Assembly (NCBI RefSeq): GCF_000502875.1 | Contig: NZ_AYWX01000008.1 | Location: 64,064 to 105,684 of the forward strand | From: Mesorhizobium sp. L2C084A000 | Lineage (GTDB): Bacteria > Pseudomonadota > Alphaproteobacteria > Rhizobiales > Rhizobiaceae | Length of the DNA stretch: 41,621 bases | Direction of reading: 5' to 3' | In this document: one piece after another, positions 12,293-23,885 of the stretch | Layout of the letters: each line of letters opens with the position of its first letter | Position numbering within the stretch: the stretch's first letter is position 1 | Notes under the pieces: model-generated | Database searches by the model: none | Seen by the model: only the letters and a program-made list of their open reading frames with translations | What the model was told of the DNA's origin: nothing | Translations under genes and position numbers: made by a program

Positions 12293-13821
12293 TGGACATC
12301 CGCGCCGCGGAAATTTCCGCAATTCTGAAAGACCAGATCAAGAATTTCGGCAAGGAGGCCGAGGTCTCCGAAGTCGGACAGGTGCTGTCCGTCGGTGACG
12401 GTATCGCCCGTGTCTACGGCCTCGACAATGTCCAGGCCGGCGAAATGGTCGAATTCCCCGGCGGCATCCGCGGCATGGCGCTCAACCTCGAAGCCGACAA
12501 TGTCGGCGTCGTCATCTTCGGCGCCGACCGCGACATCAAGGAAGGCGATATCGTCAAGCGCACCGGCGCGATCGTCGACGTCCCCGTCGGCCCCGGCCTG
12601 CTCGGCCGCGTTGTCGATGCGCTCGGCAATCCGATCGACGGCAAGGGTCCGATCAAGGCAGTCGAGCGCAAGCGCGTCGACGTCAAGGCGCCCGGCATCA
12701 TCCCGCGCAAGTCGGTGAACGAGCCGATGTCGACCGGCCTCAAGGCCATCGATGCGTTGATCCCGGTCGGTCGCGGCCAGCGCGAGCTGGTCATCGGCGA
12801 TCGCCAGACCGGCAAGACCGCCATCATCCTCGACACGATGCTCAACCAGAAGTCGGTGCACGACAACGGCCCCGAGAAGGAAAAGCTCTACTGCGTCTAT
12901 GTCGCCGTCGGCCAGAAGCGCTCGACCGTCGCGCAGTTCGTCAAGGTGCTGGAAGAGCGCGGCGCGCTCGAATACTCGATCATCGTCGCCGCCACCGCTT
13001 CCGATCCGGCACCGATGCAGTTCCTGGCGCCGTTCGCTGGCGCCACCATGGGCGAATATTTCCGCGACAATGGCATGCACGCGCTGATCAGCTATGACGA
13101 TCTGTCGAAGCAGGCCGTCGCCTATCGCCAGATGTCGCTGCTGCTGCGCCGCCCGCCGGGCCGCGAAGCCTATCCGGGCGACGTCTTCTACCTGCACTCG
13201 CGCCTGCTCGAGCGCGCCGCCAAGCTCAACGACGATCTGGGCGGTGGTTCGCTGACCGCGCTGCCGATCATCGAGACGCAGGCCAACGACGTGTCGGCCT
13301 ACATCCCGACCAACGTGATCTCGATCACCGACGGCCAGATATTCCTCGAAACCAACCTGTTCTTCCAGGGCATCCGTCCTGCGGTGAACGTCGGCCTGTC
13401 GGTCAGCCGCGTCGGCTCGGCCGCGCAGATCAAGGCGATGAAGCAGGTTGCCGGCTCGATCAAGGGCGAGCTCGCGCAGTACCGCGAAATGGCGGCCTTC
13501 GCGCAGTTCGGCTCCGATCTCGACGCCGCCACGCAGCGCCTGCTCAACCGCGGATCGCGCCTGACCGAACTCCTGAAGCAGCCGCAGTTCTCGCCGCTGA
13601 AGACGGAAGAGCAGGTCGCGGTGATCTTCGCCGGCGTCAACGGCTATCTCGACAAGCTGCCGGTCAACCAGGTCGGCAAGTTCGAGCATGGCCTGCTCAG
13701 CCACATGCGTTCGGCCGGCAAGGACGTCCTCGATGCCATCCGCAAGGAAAAGGCGCTGTCGGACGATCTGCGCGCCAAGCTGAAGGCCGAGATCGACGCT
13801 TTCGCCAAGACCTTCGCCTGA
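12292..13821 (+). CDS. atpA: F1 ATP synthase alpha subunit
   Basis: This is the non-catalytic nucleotide-binding subunit of the F1 hexamer, 509 residues, normal length. Walker A is GDRQTGKT and the family signature [22 protein letters not shown] is present. The N-terminal region [16 protein letters not shown] and C-terminal helical domain are complete. Translation starts one base inside the atpH stop. atpG follows after 31 bp. Confidence 0.99.
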   Translation: MDIRAAEISAILKDQIKNFGKEAEVSEVGQVLSVGDGIARVYGLDNVQAGEMVEFPGGIRGMALNLEADNVGVVIFGADRDIKEGDIVKRTGAIVDVPVGPGLLGRVVDALGNPIDGKGPIKAVERKRVDVKAPGIIPRKSVNEPMSTGLKAIDALIPVGRGQRELVIGDRQTGKTAIILDTMLNQKSVHDNGPEKEKLYCVYVAVGQKRSTVAQFVKVLEERGALEYSIIVAATASDPAPMQFLAPFAGATMGEYFRDNGMHALISYDDLSKQAVAYRQMSLLLRRPPGREAYPGDVFYLHSRLLERAAKLNDDLGGGSLTALPIIETQANDVSAYIPTNVISITDGQIFLETNLFFQGIRPAVNVGLSVSRVGSAAQIKAMKQVAGSIKGELAQYREMAAFAQFGSDLDAATQRLLNRGSRLTELLKQPQFSPLKTEEQVAVIFAGVNGYLDKLPVNQVGKFEHGLLSHMRSAGKDVLDAIRKEKALSDDLRAKLKAEIDAFAKTFA

Positions 13822-13852
13822 GCGAATTGCAAGACGGGATCAGGTTTGAAGC

Positions 13853-16415
<2,563 letters not shown>

Positions 16416-16417
16416 TT

Positions 16418-16513
16418 TAGGGAATAGGGAGTAGTCAGTAGTGAGTGGGGAATAGCAGCTGCGTAATGTGGACCGGTTAGGGCCACTTACTACTGCCTAG
16501 TTCCTATTCCCTA
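16418..16513. repeat. Long imperfect hairpin between atpD and atpC
   Basis: The arms 16418-16448 and 16483-16513 are complementary over 31 positions with four mismatches, two of which become G-U pairs in RNA. The loop is 34 bases. Each arm is built from short units such as GGGAATAGG and CAGTAGTGAGTGG, unlike the surrounding codons. It fills almost the whole 113-bp gap between atpD and atpC and reaches to 15 bp before the atpC start. It resembles a mobile palindromic intergenic repeat; I cannot name the family. In mRNA it would be a strong structure. Confidence 0.8.
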
Positions 16514-16528
16514 CTCACTAAATTGATC

Positions 16529-16936
16529 ATGCCTGAAGCTTTCAAGTTCGAACTGGTCTCGCCGGAGCGTCTGCTCGTTTCCGAGCAGGTCGAATCCGTC
16601 GTCATTCCCGGCGCCGAAGGCGAGATGACCGTCATGGCGCATCACGCTCCGGTCATGACCACGATCAAGCCGGGCGTCGTCACGGTGAAGACCGCGGCGG
16701 GCGGCGAAGAGCGCTATGTGGTGTTCGGCGGCTTCGCCGACATCGTTCCGGCCGGCTGCACGCTGCTGGCGGAATCGGCTGTCGCGGTGAAGGATGTCGA
16801 CCGCGCCGATCTCGCGCGCCGCATCCAGGAAGCCAAGGAAGACGCCACTGATGCCAAGGACGACGAGGCTCGCAGCAAGGCGGAACAGTTCCTTAGCCAG
16901 CTCACCACGCTGGAAGGCGCCATCCTGCCGGCGTAA
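16529..16936 (+). CDS. atpC: F1 ATP synthase epsilon subunit
   Basis: This is the regulatory subunit bound to the gamma shaft. The 135-residue protein contains FKFELVSPERLLVSEQVESVVIPGAEG split across its first beta strands, MTVMAHHAPVMT, and a C-terminal helix pair. ATG 16529 gives MPEAFKFELVSPE, the usual start; TTG 16523 is in frame but less likely. There is no recognisable Shine-Dalgarno in the 20 bases before it, where the hairpin element ends. Last gene of the F1 operon. Confidence 0.97.
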   Translation: MPEAFKFELVSPERLLVSEQVESVVIPGAEGEMTVMAHHAPVMTTIKPGVVTVKTAAGGEERYVVFGGFADIVPAGCTLLAESAVAVKDVDRADLARRIQEAKEDATDAKDDEARSKAEQFLSQLTTLEGAILPA

Positions 16937-17054
16937 GGCCTGAGCGCAGACTCTGGAATTCATGCCATTGGTAGCGCGCAGGACGGGCGTTCTGTCGCGA
17001 TCCTTCGCGCCTAGGGGCGCTGTCCCGCCGACATCATAACCGCGAGGCCGTAGC

Positions 17055-18590
17055 TCAGGCCTGCTCGCTCTGTATGCCGAGCGCGGCGAAGGCCAGAACC
17101 GGACCATCGCGCCGCAGGTGGACGAGATGGACAGCCACGAGTTCGATCAACGTCTGCCGCTCGGCATGATCCCCAGCGAAGCCGGCCAGGTCGAACACCG
17201 CGGTCACGGTTTCGTTGGCCGGCAGCTGCTCGCTCAAAAGTGCCGTCAGCGCCGCGTCGAGCGGATCGGTGAAATGTCCCGCCGGCAAGGTTTTTCCTCG
17301 CGCGGCGCAAGCGGCGATCCAGGCAGCCACCACCAGGGTTAGATGGACCAATTCAGTACCGGCTTCGAGGCATTCGATGGCGGAGGCGACGATGCGCTGC
17401 GGCAGTTTCTGGCTGCCGTCATTGGCGATCTGCGCCGTGCGATGGGCAAGTGCAGTGTTGGAAAAACGCTCCGCGAGCTCCGCAGTATAGGCGCTCGTGT
17501 CCAATCCGGCATCCTCGGGCAGGGTCGGGATGGCTTCGGCCCACAATGCATCAACGAATTGCCGGATCGCCGGGTCGGCGAAGGCGCGGTCGACGGTGGC
17601 ATGACCGCTGAGCAGGCCAAGATAGGCGATGGCCGAATGCGAGCCGTTGAGCAGCCTGAGCTTCATGTCCTCGAACGGGCCGACATCGCGAACCATGGTG
17701 ACGCCGAATTGTTCCCACGCGGGCCGGCCAGTCGGGAACTTATCTTCGACCACCCACTGACAAAACGGCTCGGTCATCACGGGCCAGGCATCCTCGACGC
17801 CGAGTTCTTCAGCGATCCGCACCCGATCGGCGTCAGTGGTTGCGGGCACGATGCGATCGACCATGCTGGAGGGAAACGCGACTTGTTGTGCGATGTGGTC
17901 GGCAATTCCGACATCGCTCGATTGCGCGAGCCCGGCATCTCGCAACTGGGCGAATTCGACCAACAGCCGGTGCAGCGTGGCGCCGTTGGCCGGCAAATTG
18001 TCGCAACACAGGACAGTGAAGGGCGGCGTGCCGGCGGCGCGTCGCCGGGCAAGCGCCTCGGTCAGAAAACCATGCGCTGTCTTCGGCATCCGGGGATTGG
18101 CCAGATCATGGGCGATATCGGGATGTGCGGCGTCCAATCCGCCGCCTGCCGCCCTCAGATAGGCCTTTTCAGTGATCGTCAGCGTGACGATGCGGGTGCG
18201 CGGATCGGTCAGCGCGACCAGCACCGCCCTGGGATCCTCCGGCGCCACCAGCATCACACCGATCGAACCGATGACCTGAAGCCTTTCGGTTCCACTGCTT
18301 CTGATCGCCAGCGTGTAGAGCCCGTCCTGCGGCGTGAGAGCGTCGCGCGTGTCGGTGCTGCGCAGCGAAACGCCTGTTATGCCCCAATCCGCGTCGCCTG
18401 CCGCCAGGCAATCGTCGACATAGGCTGCCTGATGGGCGCGGTGGAAGGCGCCGACACCAAGGTGCACGATGCCCGGGACGACGCGGCTGCGATCATACGC
18501 AGGTGTCGCGATCGAAGCCGGCAGCGCGCGCACCGTCTTCGTGGAAAGGCGTTCGGTCGTCGTGGTGCGACTGGTCTGGTCGGATGACAT
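17055..18590 (-). CDS. uxuB: Mannitol-dehydrogenase-family oxidoreductase, probable D-fructuronate (mannonate) reductase
   Basis: This is an NAD(P)-dependent long-chain polyol dehydrogenase of 511 residues. The nucleotide-binding start GIVHLGVGAFHRAHQAAYVDD and the catalytic signature KLRLLNGSHSAIAYLG (Lys, Asn, His) are clear. The family includes mannitol, fructuronate and tagaturonate reductases. The divergent uxaC and the uronate operon favour fructuronate to mannonate, hence the UxuB call, but substrate is inferred from context. ATG 18590 is chosen (MSSDQTSR; GAGG upstream) over the upstream in-frame 18647, whose N-terminus looks non-coding. It converges on atpC with about 118 bp between, where no clear terminator is seen. 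Confidence 0.85.
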   Translation of the reverse strand: MSSDQTSRTTTTERLSTKTVRALPASIATPAYDRSRVVPGIVHLGVGAFHRAHQAAYVDDCLAAGDADWGITGVSLRSTDTRDALTPQDGLYTLAIRSSGTERLQVIGSIGVMLVAPEDPRAVLVALTDPRTRIVTLTITEKAYLRAAGGGLDAAHPDIAHDLANPRMPKTAHGFLTEALARRRAAGTPPFTVLCCDNLPANGATLHRLLVEFAQLRDAGLAQSSDVGIADHIAQQVAFPSSMVDRIVPATTDADRVRIAEELGVEDAWPVMTEPFCQWVVEDKFPTGRPAWEQFGVTMVRDVGPFEDMKLRLLNGSHSAIAYLGLLSGHATVDRAFADPAIRQFVDALWAEAIPTLPEDAGLDTSAYTAELAERFSNTALAHRTAQIANDGSQKLPQRIVASAIECLEAGTELVHLTLVVAAWIAACAARGKTLPAGHFTDPLDAALTALLSEQLPANETVTAVFDLAGFAGDHAERQTLIELVAVHLVHLRRDGPVLAFAALGIQSEQA

Positions 18591-18663
18591 GAGTGGCCTC
18601 GGCAGGGATCGGCAAAGCGGCGTAACATTCGATTTCCTGCCACACAATGGGTCGAAAAGTCAT

Positions 18664-18688
18664 CATACAACAATCGGATTTTTGTATG
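18664..18688. promoter_or_regulatory. Inverted-repeat operator candidate in the uxuB-uxaC divergent region
   Basis: CATACAA (18664-18670) and TTGTATG (18682-18688) form perfect 7-bp arms 11 bases apart. The second arm abuts TTGACA at 18689-18694, a perfect -35 hexamer pointing to uxaC, although the -10 near 18712 is poor. TTGTAT-type half-sites are used by several GntR-family uronate regulators, and such a regulator is encoded at 23086 in this locus. A site here could control both directions. Confidence 0.5.
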
Positions 18689-18739
18689 TTGACATTATTT
18701 CTTGCCGCCCCTACCGATAGTGGCCTTGGGAGGATGACC

Positions 18740-20146
18740 GTGACACTGACCCATGCGGATCTGCTGTTTCCCGCCGAGGCGCATTCGCGCGCGATTGCCC
18801 GTGATCTCTATGCCGGGATCAAGGACCTGCCCCTTGTCAGCCCGCATGGCCACACCGATCCGCGCTGGTATGCGCTGAACGAGCCATTCCCGGATCCGGC
18901 GCAACTGCTCATCGTCCCGGATCACTACATCTTCCGCATGCTGTTCAGCCAGGGCGTCCGCCTCGAGGATCTCGGCGTCGCGACGCTGGACGGCGCGCCT
19001 GTCGAAACCGACGGCCGGACGATCTGGCGGCGCTTTGCCGAGCACTATTATCTGTTTCGGGGCACACCGACCCGGCTGTGGTTCGACCACGTACTTGCCG
19101 ATCTGTTCGGCATCGACGAACCGCTGACCGCCGCGACGGCCGACCGCCACTACGACACGATTGCAACGCTGCTGCAGTGGGAGAATTTTCGCCCGCGCGC
19201 GCTGTTCGAGCGTTTCAACATCGAGGTCATCGCGACCACGGAAGGCGCGCTCGACGATCTCAAATGGCACCAGATGATCCGCGACAGCGGCTGGCAGGGC
19301 CGTGTGGTCACCGCCTACCGGCCGGATGCCGTCGTCGATCCTGATTTCGAGGGGTTTTCACCCAATCTCGATCGGCTCGGCGAGATCACCGGCTGCGACA
19401 CCGGCAGCTGGGCCGGATATCTCGACGCGCATCGCCAGCGGCGCGCCTTCTTCAAAAGCTTCGGCGCGACTTCGTCAGATCATGGCCATCCGACGGCCGA
19501 GACCGCCAATCTTTCGGATGCGGCGGCGCAAGAGCTGTTCAATCGGGTTCGCCGTGGTTCCGACGATGAGCGCGAGCGAAAACTGTTCCGCGCCCAGATG
19601 CTGACCGAGATGGCCAAGATGAGCCTCGACGATGGGCTGGTCCTGCAGATCCATCCCGGCTCCTGGCGCAACCATTCGCCCGCAATCTTCCAAAAATTCG
19701 GCCGCGACAAGGGCTTCGATATCCCGACCCGGACCGACTATGTGACGGCGCTGAAGCCGCTGCTCGACTGCGTCGGGCTGGAGCGCGACCTCACCGTCAT
19801 CCTCTTCACGCTCGACGAAACCAGCTATGCGCGCGAGCTGGCTCCGCTGGCCGGCGTCTACCCGGCGCTGAAGCTCGGGCCGGCCTGGTGGTTCCACGAC
19901 AGCCCGGAAGGCATGCAGCGGTTCCGCGAGATGACCACCGAGACGGCCGGCTTCTACAACACCGTCGGCTTCAATGACGATACCCGCGCCTTTCCATCGA
20001 TCCCGGCACGTCACGATGTGGCGCGGCGGGTCGACTGCGCGTTCCTGGCGCGTCTCGTCGCCGAGCACAGGCTGCGCGAGGACGAGGCGCATGAGCTGGC
20101 GCGGGAACTGACCTATACGCTGGCGAAAAAGGCGTATCGGCTCTGA
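18740..20146 (+). CDS. uxaC: Uronate isomerase (glucuronate/galacturonate isomerase)
   Basis: UxaC converts D-glucuronate to D-fructuronate and D-galacturonate to D-tagaturonate. It belongs to the amidohydrolase fold; the early metal-site motif is SPHGHTDPRW. Further family segments are HYYLFRGTPTRLWFDH, QIHPGSWRNHSP, LGPAWWFHDSPEGM and NDDTRAFPSIPARHD. Length about 468-470 is normal. Two starts compete: ATG 18734 touches the GGGAGG ribosome site directly, whereas GTG 18740 sits six bases after it and is better spaced, so I use GTG. First gene of an eight-gene run ending with kdgF. Confidence 0.94.
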   Translation: MTLTHADLLFPAEAHSRAIARDLYAGIKDLPLVSPHGHTDPRWYALNEPFPDPAQLLIVPDHYIFRMLFSQGVRLEDLGVATLDGAPVETDGRTIWRRFAEHYYLFRGTPTRLWFDHVLADLFGIDEPLTAATADRHYDTIATLLQWENFRPRALFERFNIEVIATTEGALDDLKWHQMIRDSGWQGRVVTAYRPDAVVDPDFEGFSPNLDRLGEITGCDTGSWAGYLDAHRQRRAFFKSFGATSSDHGHPTAETANLSDAAAQELFNRVRRGSDDERERKLFRAQMLTEMAKMSLDDGLVLQIHPGSWRNHSPAIFQKFGRDKGFDIPTRTDYVTALKPLLDCVGLERDLTVILFTLDETSYARELAPLAGVYPALKLGPAWWFHDSPEGMQRFREMTTETAGFYNTVGFNDDTRAFPSIPARHDVARRVDCAFLARLVAEHRLREDEAHELARELTYTLAKKAYRL

Positions 20147-20182
20147 AGGGGCAACTCGCCCGCAATGCAAAGGGAGGAAACC

Positions 20183-21160
20183 ATGTTGCATTTTTCAAGA
20201 CTGACGGGAGCTGCGCTGCTCGCCGCCGCACTGATGGCCGGAACGGCAAGTGCCCAGACGGTTCTGCGCTCGTCCGACACCCACCCGGACGGCTATCCGA
20301 CGGTCGAGGCAGTCAAATATTTCGGCGAGCTTGTAAAGGAGCGTACGGCCGGCCGCTATGCGGTCGAGCTCTATCATTCCGCGCAGCTAGGCGAAGAAAA
20401 GGACACGATCGAGCAGGTTCGCACCGGCGTGATCGACCTCAACCGCATCTCGATGGCGCCGTTCAACGGGCTCATTCCCGAAACCACTGTGCCCTCGCTG
20501 CCCTACATCTTCCGCTCGGAAGACCATATGCACAAGGTCATGGACGGGGCGGTCGGCGACCAGATCGCGGCGGCGTTCGAACAGGTCGGGCTGGTGCTGC
20601 TCGCCTTTTATGACAGTGGCGCGCGCTCCTTCTACAATTCGAAGAAACCGATCAACTCATTAGCCGATCTGGCCGGCATGAAGTTCCGCGTCATCCAGTC
20701 CGACATCTTCGTCGACATGGTGGCGGCACTCGGCGCCAACGCGACGCCGATGCCGTATGGCGAGGTGTATTCGGCGATCGAGACCGGGGTCATTGACGGC
20801 GCGGAAAACAATTTTCCGAGCTACGACACCGCCAAGCATGCGGAAGTCGCCAAGTTCTATTCGCTCGACGAGCACACTATGGTGCCGGAAGCCTTCGTCA
20901 TGGCGAAGTCGAGCTGGGACAAGCTGACGCCAGAGGATCAGGCGATCTTCAAGGCGGCCGCCAAGGAGAGCGTCGCCAGGCAGCGCGAGCTGTGGACCGC
21001 CAAGGTCAAGGAATCGCGCGCCAAAGTCGAAGCGGCCGGTTCGCAGATCACGACGCCGGACAAGCAGCCCTTCATCGACGCCATGGGTCCGGTCTACGAG
21101 AAGCACGTCAAGGACGACAAGCTGAAGGCCATGGTCGAAGCCATTAAGGCCGTGCAGTGA
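20183..21160 (+). CDS. TRAP transporter substrate-binding protein (DctP type)
   Basis: This periplasmic solute receptor of a tripartite ATP-independent transporter has 325 residues. A classic signal peptide (LTGAALLAAALMAGTASAQ, cleavage after SAQ or ASA) is followed by the DctP fold. The segment GMKFRVIQSDIF carries the arginine that in this family clamps a substrate carboxylate, and GVIDGAENNFPSY is the usual motif. ATG 20183 has GGGAGGAAACC just upstream and is preferred to ATG 20165. Neighbours make a hexuronate or unsaturated uronate the likely ligand; that is inference. Confidence 0.95.
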   Translation: MLHFSRLTGAALLAAALMAGTASAQTVLRSSDTHPDGYPTVEAVKYFGELVKERTAGRYAVELYHSAQLGEEKDTIEQVRTGVIDLNRISMAPFNGLIPETTVPSLPYIFRSEDHMHKVMDGAVGDQIAAAFEQVGLVLLAFYDSGARSFYNSKKPINSLADLAGMKFRVIQSDIFVDMVAALGANATPMPYGEVYSAIETGVIDGAENNFPSYDTAKHAEVAKFYSLDEHTMVPEAFVMAKSSWDKLTPEDQAIFKAAAKESVARQRELWTAKVKESRAKVEAAGSQITTPDKQPFIDAMGPVYEKHVKDDKLKAMVEAIKAVQ

Positions 21161-21213
21161 TCAAGCGGCGGCGCGGGCATTCCGCGCCGCCATCCCCCTT
21201 GCGGAGAGAACCG

Positions 21214-21792
21214 GTGACCTCCAGCCCAGAACATAGACTGCCCCTGTCCGGCGTCGCGCGCATGATGTCGCGCGTCAGCACAGCGGCGCTATGGGTCGCA
21301 GGCATCGGGCTGGTGCTGATGACCGCCTTCGTCGCCTGGCAGGTGTTCGGTCGTTATGTCCTGAACCGCTCGCCAAGCTGGACCGAGCAGGGCTCGGTGA
21401 TGCTGATGAGCTGGTTCATTTTCCTCGGCGCTGCCGTCGGGGTGCGCGAGAACTATCACCTCGGCTTCGACGTCCTGCTCTACGTGCTGCCCAAAGGCGG
21501 CAAGCGTTGGCTGCGGATGATCTCGGACCTCGTCGCGCTCGCCTTCGGCATCGGTATGATCTGGTATGGCAGCCAACTGGTCGCATTGACCTGGGGCGCT
21601 ACCTTGCCGTCGCTCGGCATATCGGGGGGCTGGGACTACGTCCCGCTGGTCGCGGGAGGCGTGCTCGTCGCGCTCTTCACGCTGGAGCGCATCGTGCTTC
21701 GTCTCTCCGGTGCGCCGATCGACGATGTGCTCGATGAACTGCCGCCGGCGGAAGTCGCAACCGAACTCGACACGGCGAACGTGAAGGTCTGA
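21214..21792 (+). CDS. TRAP transporter small permease (DctQ type)
   Basis: This four-helix inner-membrane subunit pairs with DctM. The 192 residues include helices AALWVAGIGLVLMTAFVAWQ, SVMLMSWFIFLGAAVGV, LVALAFGIGMIWYG and VPLVAGGVLVALFTLE, with the DctQ hallmark VFGRYVLNRSPSWTEQ after helix 1. GTG 21214 has GGAGAGA a few bases upstream and is preferred to the GTG at 21157 that overlaps the receptor's stop. The C-terminal tail is acidic. Confidence 0.93.
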   Translation: MTSSPEHRLPLSGVARMMSRVSTAALWVAGIGLVLMTAFVAWQVFGRYVLNRSPSWTEQGSVMLMSWFIFLGAAVGVRENYHLGFDVLLYVLPKGGKRWLRMISDLVALAFGIGMIWYGSQLVALTWGATLPSLGISGGWDYVPLVAGGVLVALFTLERIVLRLSGAPIDDVLDELPPAEVATELDTANVKV

Positions 21793-21796
21793 CGCC

Positions 21797-23077
21797 ATGG
21801 AACTCTGGATCCTCTTCGGCGTCTTCACCCTTCTGATGCTTATAGGCACGCCGATCGCTTTCTGCCTCGGCGTCGCAAGCTTTGCCACCGTCCTCTACAT
21901 GGGCCTGCCGCCGCTCATCGTGTTCCAGCGCCTGAATTCCGGCATGAGCGTCTTTTCGCTGCTGGCCATTCCCTTCTTCATCTATGCCGGCGACTTGATG
22001 GTGCGCGGCGGCATCGCCAGCAAGATCGTTGCCTTCGCCGGCTCGCTCGTTGGCCATTTGCGCGGCGGCCTCGGGCAGGTCAACATTGCGACCGCTACAC
22101 TGTTCGGCGGCATTTCGGGCTCCGCGGTGGCCGAGGCAGCGGCGGTCGGCGGCTTGATGATCCCGCAGATGAAGGCGCGTGGATATGGAGCGGATTACGC
22201 AGTCAACGTCACGTCGATGGCGGCGCTGATCGCGCTGCTCCTGCCGCCGTCGCACAACATGATCATCTACTCGATCTCGGCAGGTGGAAAGATCTCCATC
22301 GCCGACCTGTTCACGGCCGGCATCATTCCGGGCCTGCTGTTGGCCCTGTCGCTGATGATCACCGCCTATTTCGTGGCGCGCTCCCGCGGCTATCCGACCG
22401 AGCCGTTTCCGGGCTTCACCGCCGTCGCGCATCTCTTCGCTGTCGCGGTGCCCGGCCTGCTGCTGATCGCGATCATCTTCGGTGGCGTACGATCGGGCGT
22501 TTTCACGGCGACCGAGAGTTCCTGCGTCGCGGTCATCTATGCGTTGCTCGTTACTGTCTTCGTTTACCGGCAGATGACTTGGGAAGGTTTCGTTCATGCT
22601 ACCCATGGTGCCGTGCGCACCACGGCCATGGTGCTGCTCATCATCGGCATGGCGGCGGCGTTCTCGTGGTTGATGGCCTTCCTGAAAGTGCCGGCAGCGC
22701 TCATAGCCTCCATGAACGCGATCTCGGAGGATCCGCTGGTCGTGCTTCTCCTGCTCAACGTCTTGATGCTGTTCCTCGGCACCTTCATGGATATGGGGCC
22801 GACGATTATCATCTGCACGCCGATCTTCCTGCCCGTGGCGCAAGCCTACGGCGTCGACCCGGTGCATTTTGGCGTCATCATGATCCTCAACTTCGGCATC
22901 GGGCTGAATACGCCGCCGGTGGGCGCTGTGCAGTTCGTGGCGTGCGCAGTGGGCAAGATATCCGTCTGGGAAGCGATGCGCTCGATCTGGCCGTTCTATG
23001 GGGCCGGGCTCGTGGTACTGGGGCTCGTCACTTACATTCCGGCCATTTCGCTCTGGTTGCCGAGCGTGTTCAAATAG
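21797..23077 (+). CDS. TRAP transporter large permease (DctM type)
   Basis: This is the ion-coupled membrane channel of the TRAP system, 426 residues with about twelve hydrophobic helices. Family segments include VFQRLNSGMSVFSLLAIPFF, GGISGSAVAEAAAVGG, LLPPSHNMIIYS and GIGLNTPPVGAVQF. It starts four bases after the DctQ stop. In such transporters uptake is driven by sodium or proton gradients, not ATP. Complete. Confidence 0.97.
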   Translation: MELWILFGVFTLLMLIGTPIAFCLGVASFATVLYMGLPPLIVFQRLNSGMSVFSLLAIPFFIYAGDLMVRGGIASKIVAFAGSLVGHLRGGLGQVNIATATLFGGISGSAVAEAAAVGGLMIPQMKARGYGADYAVNVTSMAALIALLLPPSHNMIIYSISAGGKISIADLFTAGIIPGLLLALSLMITAYFVARSRGYPTEPFPGFTAVAHLFAVAVPGLLLIAIIFGGVRSGVFTATESSCVAVIYALLVTVFVYRQMTWEGFVHATHGAVRTTAMVLLIIGMAAAFSWLMAFLKVPAALIASMNAISEDPLVVLLLLNVLMLFLGTFMDMGPTIIICTPIFLPVAQAYGVDPVHFGVIMILNFGIGLNTPPVGAVQFVACAVGKISVWEAMRSIWPFYGAGLVVLGLVTYIPAISLWLPSVFK

Positions 23078-23085
23078 GGGGCGAC

Positions 23086-23862
23086 ATGGCATCGGACACC
23101 GCAACCGACCTCAGGGTCGAGAGAAAACCCAAGCTGTCGGAGACCGTCGTCGCGGCGATCCGCAAGCAGCTGCAGGCGGGCGAGATCCTGCCCGGCCATA
23201 AATTGCCGACCGAAGGCCAACTGACCGAAACCTTCGGCGTCAGCCGCACCGTCATCCGCGAGGCGCTGGCCAAGCTTGCCGCCGACGGGCTGGTCGAACC
23301 GCGCCAGGGCGCCGGCGTCTTCGTCACAGAGCACATCTCGACAATGTTCGGCGCGCTGGCCGCCGACATGGGCAGCAAGGATTCGATCGCACTCAACGTG
23401 CTCGAAGTGCGGCTGGCGATCGAGATCGAATCGGCCGGGCTCGCCGCCATCCGTCGCAACGCCGCGCAGGAGGCGGCGATCCAGGAAGCCTTCTTCGAAT
23501 TCGAGCGGCTGCTGCTTGCCAGCGAGCCGACCGGTCCGGCCGACCTCGCCTTCCATCGCGCCATCGCCAGCGCAACCAGCAACCCCTTCTATGTCGAGAT
23601 GCTCGACGTGCTCGGCCGGCGCGCCATCCCGTGCGACGTGACTTCGCCCTGGTCGACCGAACTGGCGCAATCCGACAGCTATCAGCGCGGGCTCCAGCGC
23701 GAGCATCTGGTGATCCTCAACGCCATTACCTCTGGCGATGCCGAGGCCGCGCGCGAGGCGATGCGCGCGCACCTCACCGCCAGCCAGCAGCGTTACCGCG
23801 AGCGGCTGCATGCACGTCAGGCTTTTTATTCCAGTTCGGTCAAGGCCGCCGCCGGCAAATGA
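23086..23862 (+). CDS. GntR-family (FadR subgroup) transcriptional regulator of the uronate locus
   Basis: This 258-residue regulator has an N-terminal winged helix (about 15-75: LSETVVAAIRKQL, LPTEGQLTETFGVSRTVIREAL, GLVEPRQGAGVFV) and a C-terminal FCD ligand-binding domain, with FHRAIASATSN and EHLVILNAITSGD carrying likely metal-binding His residues. It is located inside the transport/catabolic operon, eight bases after dctM. The likely ligand is a uronate or KDG-pathway intermediate and the likely target the divergent uxuB-uxaC region; both are inferred. Confidence 0.93.
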   Translation: MASDTATDLRVERKPKLSETVVAAIRKQLQAGEILPGHKLPTEGQLTETFGVSRTVIREALAKLAADGLVEPRQGAGVFVTEHISTMFGALAADMGSKDSIALNVLEVRLAIEIESAGLAAIRRNAAQEAAIQEAFFEFERLLLASEPTGPADLAFHRAIASATSNPFYVEMLDVLGRRAIPCDVTSPWSTELAQSDSYQRGLQREHLVILNAITSGDAEAAREAMRAHLTASQQRYRERLHARQAFYSSSVKAAAGK

Positions 23863-23885
23863 CCCGTTTCAAGTCAGGACCGACA

